From assembly GCF_052088025.1 (NCBI RefSeq), contig NZ_JBQCYD010000060.1, positions 1-11,527 on the forward strand: 11,527 bases of DNA, written 5' to 3'. The position numbers and the translations under genes were made by a program. The stretch is from Anaeromonas sp052088025. GTDB lineage: Bacteria; Bacillota; Clostridia; Tissierellales; SIT17. Shown here one piece after another: positions 7,770 to 11,527 of the stretch. The notes beneath the pieces are model-generated. The model saw only the letters and a list, made by a program, of their open reading frames with translations, made no database searches and had not been told where the DNA came from. Positions within the stretch are counted from its first letter, which is position 1. The number at the start of each line of letters is the position of its first letter.

Positions 7770-8126
7770 ATTATCCCCTCTTCATCTTATATCTTTTAAT
7801 TTCAAATTCAATTTTGCTATAAAAGTATTTTATATCATAATCAATTAAATATCAATTTTCATACTTATTAATAGTATTAAAGTAATATAACAAGAATTCT
7901 TATTTTTTTGTTTTGATAAAATTAATTAATATACATATACTTATATTATATCACATATCATGACTTATAACACAGTAAATTAGCCAATATATAATATTTT
8001 AAATTCATTAAAATTATTTATTGTTGTTTTTGTATTTGAAATTATTTGAATATTTACAAGCTATGTTACATCAATATTTCAAAAAAATGGATTTTCAAGC
8101 TATTTCTTTGTTATATTACATTTTTA
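7770..8126. other. AT-rich intergenic region of 357 bases
   Basis: No open frame with a ribosome binding site is visible on either strand. On the minus strand it holds the RBS and candidate promoters of the LtaS-like gene. Its right end follows the stop codon of the MFS gene. I found no convincing GC-containing hairpin with a T-tract there, so the MFS terminator is unresolved. CAAGCTAT occurs twice (8058-8065 and about 8096-8103), each followed by a TTACA or TTATATTACA stretch. This is a weak direct repeat without clear meaning. Confidence 0.5.
7829..7855 (-). promoter_or_regulatory. Candidate promoter of the LtaS-like gene
   Basis: On the minus strand TTGATA (7850-7855) is followed after 15 bases by TATAAA (7829-7834), which is preceded by TGA as in an extended -10. 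It lies about 60 bases before the ATG. A second extended -10 (TGATATAAT, 7945-7953) lies further up and would give a leader of about 170 bases. Both are plausible in very AT-rich DNA and neither is certain. Confidence 0.35.
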
Positions 8127-9374
8127 TTAAAGTTTATTCGAATTATTCTCATATAATTTTGGGAATATTGATTTATCTAATTTATAGTTAAATCCTACCA
8201 CTATACTTGCAAGTATTCCTACTATCCCAAGTGTAATAAAGGCAGCTTCATATGAAAATTTATCAATTAAATATCCCATCACCACTCTACCAACTGTTCC
8301 ACCTATAAAATATCCTATATTTCTATAACTACTTATCCTTCCCCTGTGACTTGCCGGTACACGTCTACTTATATAAGGTGCTGAACCAAGCATGTTTACT
8401 ATCTCTCCTATGGTAAAAGCAAACATCATTATATAAAAAACCATATAAATATTGGTATCTTTGATAATTAAATAGCTAAGGGGATATAAGGATATTCCTA
8501 TTATTATTTTTGGTAATTCATTTAACTTTCTAAACAAATAAGTGATTATAGGTGTAAAGGCTATAACTACAAAGCCATTAAAACTTGATATAAGTCCAAA
8601 GTATTTAGCGCCCTTATCTAAAAATATATCCTCCATATATAAGGGTAGGACAAAGGACCATTGATCATATATAAAAGAAGCAAATATAAATATTATCAAT
8701 TGTATTAATATTGACTTTCTTTGTTTTAAAATATCCCATGAAGATATATTTACATCAGTACTTACCTCATATTCATTTTCTTCTTCTTGTGTATCATCTA
8801 CCTTTATATTTTTTATAAATATAATTATCAGTATAGTAGATAAAAGAGTTGTAAATCCATCAATTATAAATGCTAAATTTAAATAATTTTCAAATAACAA
8901 CCCTCCAATACTTGCTCCAAACATAAAGCCTAAATTATGTCCTAAATATGATAAGGAGTATACCTTTTCTCTTTCCTTTGGCTTAGTAACATCTGCTATA
9001 AGTGCTTCAAATGCTGGATATTCCATATTGGCAAACAATCCTGCTATTACAAAAAACACAAGCATAGTTGTTCCAGGCTCTACAAGTCCTGCTAAAACAA
9101 AAAATACTACAGTTATCAAATCAAATATAACTATTATTTTTTTCCTATTAAATTTATCTGCTAATTTCCCTCCTATTATAGTAGCAGGTAAAAACAATCC
9201 TCCTATAGCAACAGAAAGCCATGCTATAGTAGATGCAGAATAACCTATCTTTCTACTGAGTATTAGAGTTAATAATGGCCAAATAAAGCCACCCATATTG
9301 GTTATTATCCTTGCAAAAAACAAAACATATGCTGACCTTGAGAGACCTTTGTATTGAGAAAATATGTTTAACAT
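8127..9374 (-). CDS. Major facilitator superfamily transporter
   Basis: Integral membrane secondary transporter of 415 residues with about twelve hydrophobic segments, the normal MFS length. The diagnostic loop 2-3 motif is visible as GGKLADKFNRKK (68-79). The middle of the protein carries an acidic hydrophilic loop (about 190-215, rich in D and E) that separates the two six-helix halves. The overall look is of a drug- or metabolite-efflux type carrier using proton antiport, but no substrate can be assigned. The ATG at 9372-9374 is preceded by AAGGAG at suitable spacing. The gene stands alone: a long hairpin lies only 39 bases upstream, so its promoter must overlap that hairpin or it depends on read-through from rluF. 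Functional linkage to the envelope genes downstream is not supported beyond strand and proximity. Confidence 0.8.
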   Translation of the reverse strand: MLNIFSQYKGLSRSAYVLFFARIITNMGGFIWPLLTLILSRKIGYSASTIAWLSVAIGGLFLPATIIGGKLADKFNRKKIIVIFDLITVVFFVLAGLVEPGTTMLVFFVIAGLFANMEYPAFEALIADVTKPKEREKVYSLSYLGHNLGFMFGASIGGLLFENYLNLAFIIDGFTTLLSTILIIIFIKNIKVDDTQEEENEYEVSTDVNISSWDILKQRKSILIQLIIFIFASFIYDQWSFVLPLYMEDIFLDKGAKYFGLISSFNGFVVIAFTPIITYLFRKLNELPKIIIGISLYPLSYLIIKDTNIYMVFYIMMFAFTIGEIVNMLGSAPYISRRVPASHRGRISSYRNIGYFIGGTVGRVVMGYLIDKFSYEAAFITLGIVGILASIVVGFNYKLDKSIFPKLYENNSNKL

Positions 9375-9413
9375 TGATTTACGCTCCTTAAAATTAACTT
9401 TTATATAAAATAA

Positions 9414-9455
9414 AAAATCATACTATTTATAGTATAATATAAATAGTATGATTTT
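9414..9455 (-). terminator. Long AT-rich hairpin, probable terminator
   Basis: Perfect inverted repeat with 18-base arms (9414-9431 and 9438-9455; core CATACTATTTATA and its complement) around a 6-base loop GTATAA. On the minus strand the stem runs into TTTTTTATTTTATA, as expected of a terminator. It starts 13 bases after the stop codon of the gene remnant at 9469-9567, so it was probably that gene's terminator and may now serve rluF. The symmetry and its place just upstream of the MFS gene also allow an operator role. Confidence 0.6.
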
Positions 9456-9468
9456 GCTCTTATTTTTT

Positions 9469-9567
9469 CTAAATTAAGCCTTTTTCTTTAAGGAAATCCC
9501 TTGATACTTTTTCCATATCTTCTTTTGCTGCAAAAGTATAAGTATTATTAAATCCTAATGTTTCTAG
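9469..9567 (-). pseudogene. 3' remnant of an osmoprotectant-type substrate-binding protein gene
   Basis: Between rluF and the hairpin, the minus strand keeps a 32-codon open frame ending in TAG (9469-9471), bounded upstream by an in-frame TAG (9568-9570). There is no start codon with an RBS. It reads ETLGFNNTYTFAAKEDMEKV, then SRDFLKEKGLI. The first half resembles the LGFNNTYxxA stretch of glycine-betaine/choline (OpuCC/OsmF-like) binding proteins. The second half resembles their extreme C-terminus (VAxxFLKEKGLI). The two are normally separated by a long segment, so an internal deletion is suggested. The family call rests on recognition of short motifs from memory. A remnant of some gene is more certain than which one. 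Confidence 0.55.
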
Positions 9568-9572
9568 CTACC

Positions 9573-10313
9573 TTATATTCTTTTACTATTTATTGTCTTT
9601 GATGAATTAGCTGTAAGTTTATTTATAGTATCCATTTCTTCACTTGTTAAATAACGCCATTTACCCAAAGCTATATTATCTAAATTCACATTCATTATTC
9701 TTATTCTCTTAAGTTCAAGCACCTCATATCCTAAGTATGATGTCATTCTTCTAATTTGTCTGTTGAGTCCTTGGGTCAATATTATTCTAAATTTATATTT
9801 ATTTATCTTTTCTACAAAACATTTTTTTGTAACAGTATCTAATATAGGAATTCCACTAGCCATCTTCCTTATAAATTCATCTGTAATAGCCTTATCTACA
9901 GTAACTATATATTCTTTTTCATGATTATTGCCTGCACGAAGAATTTTATTTACTATATCTCCATCATTTGTTAGAAATATCAAGCCTTCTGAATCTTTAT
10001 CAAGCCTACCTATAGGAAATATCCTCTTTGGATAATTCATAAACTTTACTATATTTCCTTTTATATGAGATTCAGTAGTACAGGTTATACCACGGGGTTT
10101 ATTTAATGCAATATAAACTGGCTTTTCTTTTGACCTTAAAGGTTTACCATCAACCTTTATATCATCATCTTCTCTTACTTGAGATCCTATCTCAGCCCTC
10201 TTACCATTTATAGTTACTCTCCCTGCAACTATTAGTTTATCTGCTTCACGTCTAGAGCATAGTCCTGTTTCCCTTATAAATTTATTGATTCTCTTTGTAT
10301 TATTTGTATCCAT
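9573..10313 (-). CDS. rluF: 23S rRNA pseudouridine synthase, RluF type
   Basis: Cytoplasmic RNA-modifying enzyme of 246 residues of the RsuA/RluB/E/F family. It has an N-terminal S4 RNA-binding domain (about 8-60; RINKFIRETGLCSRREADKLI) followed by the catalytic domain. The catalytic aspartate is D105 in IGRLDKDSEGL (101-111). LNKPRGITCTTE (70-81) and LTQGLNRQIRRM (179-190) are further family motifs. The sequence around the active site (FPIGRLDKDSEGLIFLTNDGD, continuing NKILRAGN) is of RluF character, which in E. coli modifies U2604 of 23S rRNA. RluB or RluE-like specificity cannot be ruled out. RBS AAAGGAG lies about 11 bases before the ATG. It is transcribed divergently from the potassium channel gene. 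Directly after its TAA comes a gene remnant, suggesting that its original downstream neighbour or terminator was lost. Confidence 0.88.
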   Translation of the reverse strand: MDTNNTKRINKFIRETGLCSRREADKLIVAGRVTINGKRAEIGSQVREDDDIKVDGKPLRSKEKPVYIALNKPRGITCTTESHIKGNIVKFMNYPKRIFPIGRLDKDSEGLIFLTNDGDIVNKILRAGNNHEKEYIVTVDKAITDEFIRKMASGIPILDTVTKKCFVEKINKYKFRIILTQGLNRQIRRMTSYLGYEVLELKRIRIMNVNLDNIALGKWRYLTSEEMDTINKLTANSSKTINSKRI

Positions 10314-10345
10314 TAGTTTGATAACTCCTTTTATTCTTTATATAT

Positions 10346-10401
10346 ATAATATCATATTTATAGTTTATTTTTAATATTGCATTTACTTATTATGTTATAA
10401 T
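10346..10401. promoter_or_regulatory. Divergent candidate promoters, rluF and potassium channel
   Basis: The 136-base gap between the divergent genes carries an extended -10 on each strand. On plus, TG-T-TATAAT lies at 10393-10401, about 50 bases before the channel ATG. On minus, TG-A-TATTAT lies at 10346-10354, about 33 bases before the rluF ATG. Good -35 boxes are absent for both. The plus-strand element is a perfect match to the extended -10 consensus and is the better call. Confidence 0.4.
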
Positions 10402-10449
10402 TATATTAATATTAATTACACAAATAAATTATAGCAAAAGGATGAGGAT

Positions 10450-11475
10450 ATGGAAAAAAAGAGTAATATAAATTTTGTAGTAATCCTTCTTATATCACTA
10501 ATTGCAACTGGAGTTATTGGATATACATTGTTATTAGACCTTAATTTTATAGATGCTTTATATATGACTGTTATAACAATATCTACTGTGGGATATGCAG
10601 AAGTTGCAGAAATGGATACAGAAGCTAAATTATTTTCTATAATTTTAATATTTATAAGTCTAGGTACTGTAGGTTATTTATTTAGTGCTATAGTATCTTC
10701 ATTCTTAGAAGGAGATATTAAAAAAGCTTGGAGGAGGAGAAAAATGGAATCAAATATAATCAAATTAACAAACCACTATATAATATGTGGTGCAGGTGAA
10801 ACAGGACAAAATGCTATTAAACAGTTTAAAGCAAGCAATGTTGCATTTGTTGTAATAGATAAGGATGAAAATAAAATAAATGAACTAATAGAAGATAAGG
10901 TATTTGCAATACGAGGAGATGCTACTCAAGAACAAACTCTTGAAAAAGCTAGAATAATACACGCTAAGGGACTTATATCTTCACTTTCTTCTGATGCAGA
11001 AAATGTATATACTGTATTGACAGCTAGACAAATGAATGATGGATTATATATAGTTTCTCGTGCAATTAATAAGCATGCAGATGAAAAATTAAAAAAGGCA
11101 GGGGCAAATAATACCATATCTCCAAATGAGATAGGTGGAACTAGAATGGCTTCTTTGATGCTTAGACCAACAGTTATTTCATTTTTAGATATAATAACAA
11201 GAGCTGGTGAAGTTATACTAGACTTAGAAGATGTGGTTATATCTAAAAACTCCACACTCATAAACTCAACCCTAATAGAGGCTAAGATACCTGAAAAAAC
11301 TGGCTTAATAGTGCTTGCCATTAAGACAAAAGATGATGAGAAGTTGGCTTTTAATCCTAATTCAACTTATATATTAAAGGAGGGAGATTCAATGATAGTT
11401 TTAGGAAGGGAAGAACAAGTGAATGATTTAAGAAAGATAGCAAATGATGTAGGAGAAAGGCATTTTAATATATAA
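10450..11475 (+). CDS. Two-helix potassium channel with RCK (TrkA-N/TrkA-C) domain
   Basis: Ligand-gated potassium channel subunit of 341 residues, built like MthK: outer helix (about 8-28), pore helix and filter (about 34-52), inner helix (about 60-84), basic linker (91-98, with WRRRK), then the cytoplasmic RCK domain. The filter reads TISTVGYAEV (43-52), with alanine A50 in place of the usual last glycine of TVGYG. The RCK N-domain has the Rossmann motif GAGETG (114-119) after HYIIC and an acidic residue D137 ending the second strand. The RCK C-domain spans about 245-325. Gating by Ca2+, nucleotide or another ligand cannot be told from sequence. The upstream RBS is modest (AAAGGATGAGGAT next to the ATG), while a stronger one sits inside the gene before M99. 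It is divergent from rluF and probably monocistronic. Identity as a K+ channel is good, but the altered filter leaves ion selectivity to be tested. Confidence 0.88.
   Translation: MEKKSNINFVVILLISLIATGVIGYTLLLDLNFIDALYMTVITISTVGYAEVAEMDTEAKLFSIILIFISLGTVGYLFSAIVSSFLEGDIKKAWRRRKMESNIIKLTNHYIICGAGETGQNAIKQFKASNVAFVVIDKDENKINELIEDKVFAIRGDATQEQTLEKARIIHAKGLISSLSSDAENVYTVLTARQMNDGLYIVSRAINKHADEKLKKAGANNTISPNEIGGTRMASLMLRPTVISFLDIITRAGEVILDLEDVVISKNSTLINSTLIEAKIPEKTGLIVLAIKTKDDEKLAFNPNSTYILKEGDSMIVLGREEQVNDLRKIANDVGERHFNI
10730..10746 (+). promoter_or_regulatory. Internal Shine-Dalgarno and start codon for a soluble RCK product
   Basis: The codons for W94-R95-R96-R97-K98-M99 contain GGAGGAGGAG directly followed by AAAA and ATG (10744-10746, M99, in frame). 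The AGGAGG core at 10732-10737 lies six bases before this ATG. This is a better ribosome binding site than that of the full gene, and it falls exactly at the boundary between the membrane pore and the RCK domain. The product would be a 243-residue soluble RCK protein. MthK is known to make such a subunit from an internal start at the same place. Confidence 0.6.
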
Positions 11476-11527
11476 AGCAATCTGGTAATATGTCAAGAGA
11501 TAATTTCTAAGTAAAAGAAAAGAAACG

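Noticed and set aside
8057..8120. Direct repeat built on CAAGCTAT
   Set aside because: Only two imperfect copies with different spacing to the following TTACA motif; this is expected by chance in such biased sequence.
7770..8126. Riboswitch, T-box or small RNA in the AT-rich leader
   Set aside because: No conserved riboswitch core, T-box sequence or strong GC-containing stem could be found by eye; the region is nearly all A and T.
10926..11321. 131-codon open frame on the minus strand opposite the potassium channel
   Set aside because: It lies wholly inside a well-supported gene, lacks an RBS, and its translation shows no recognisable domain; it is a reading-frame shadow in AT-rich DNA. Shorter frames opposite the PBP, LtaS-like and MFS genes were dropped for the same reason.

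Overview
The window is AT-rich (roughly 70-75% by eye) bacterial DNA with strong AGGAGG-type ribosome binding sites, short intergenic gaps, AT-biased codons and Gram-positive envelope genes (a lipoprotein-type class B PBP and a lipoteichoic-acid-synthase-like protein). This points to a low-GC Firmicute, most likely an anaerobic clostridial or tissierellid lineage. I cannot name the species from sequence alone. No rRNA, tRNA, CRISPR array, transposase or phage gene is visible.

Layout. (1) 203-3668, plus strand: a tight three-gene operon encoding an ATP-grasp carboxylate-amine ligase, a divergent MurE-like Mur ligase and an aspartate/glutamate racemase. It ends in a perfect 22-bp-arm hairpin. 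(2) 3699-7769, minus strand: a PBP2a/PBP5-type class B transpeptidase lipoprotein (GTG start) and, upstream of it, an LtaS-like sulfatase-fold enzyme, separated by an intrinsic terminator. (3) 7770-8126: an AT-rich leader with candidate promoters for the LtaS-like gene. (4) 8127-9374, minus: an MFS transporter. (5) 9414-9567: a long hairpin and a 32-codon 3' remnant that reads like the end of an osmoprotectant-binding protein. (6) 9573-10313, minus: RluF-type rRNA pseudouridine synthase. (7) 10450-11475, plus: a two-helix potassium channel with a cytoplasmic RCK (TrkA-N/TrkA-C) domain.

How the parts may work together. The racemase could supply a D-amino acid (D-Asp most likely). The ATP-grasp protein resembles the family containing Enterococcus faecium D-aspartate ligase and could attach it to an amine. 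The MurE-like enzyme would add an amino acid to a nucleotide-linked or peptide acceptor. The convergent class B3-like PBP belongs to the group that in enterococci cross-links D-Asx-branched stem peptides. The simplest inference is a cell-wall modification island. However, the MurE-like protein has lost the usual DNPR and GKGHE-type motifs, so its true substrate is open, and this is the most interesting part of the window. Secondary points of interest are an internal Shine-Dalgarno and start inside the potassium channel gene (predicting a separate soluble RCK subunit), a TVGYA selectivity filter, an LtaS-like enzyme with an altered nucleophile motif, and the gene remnant beside rluF.
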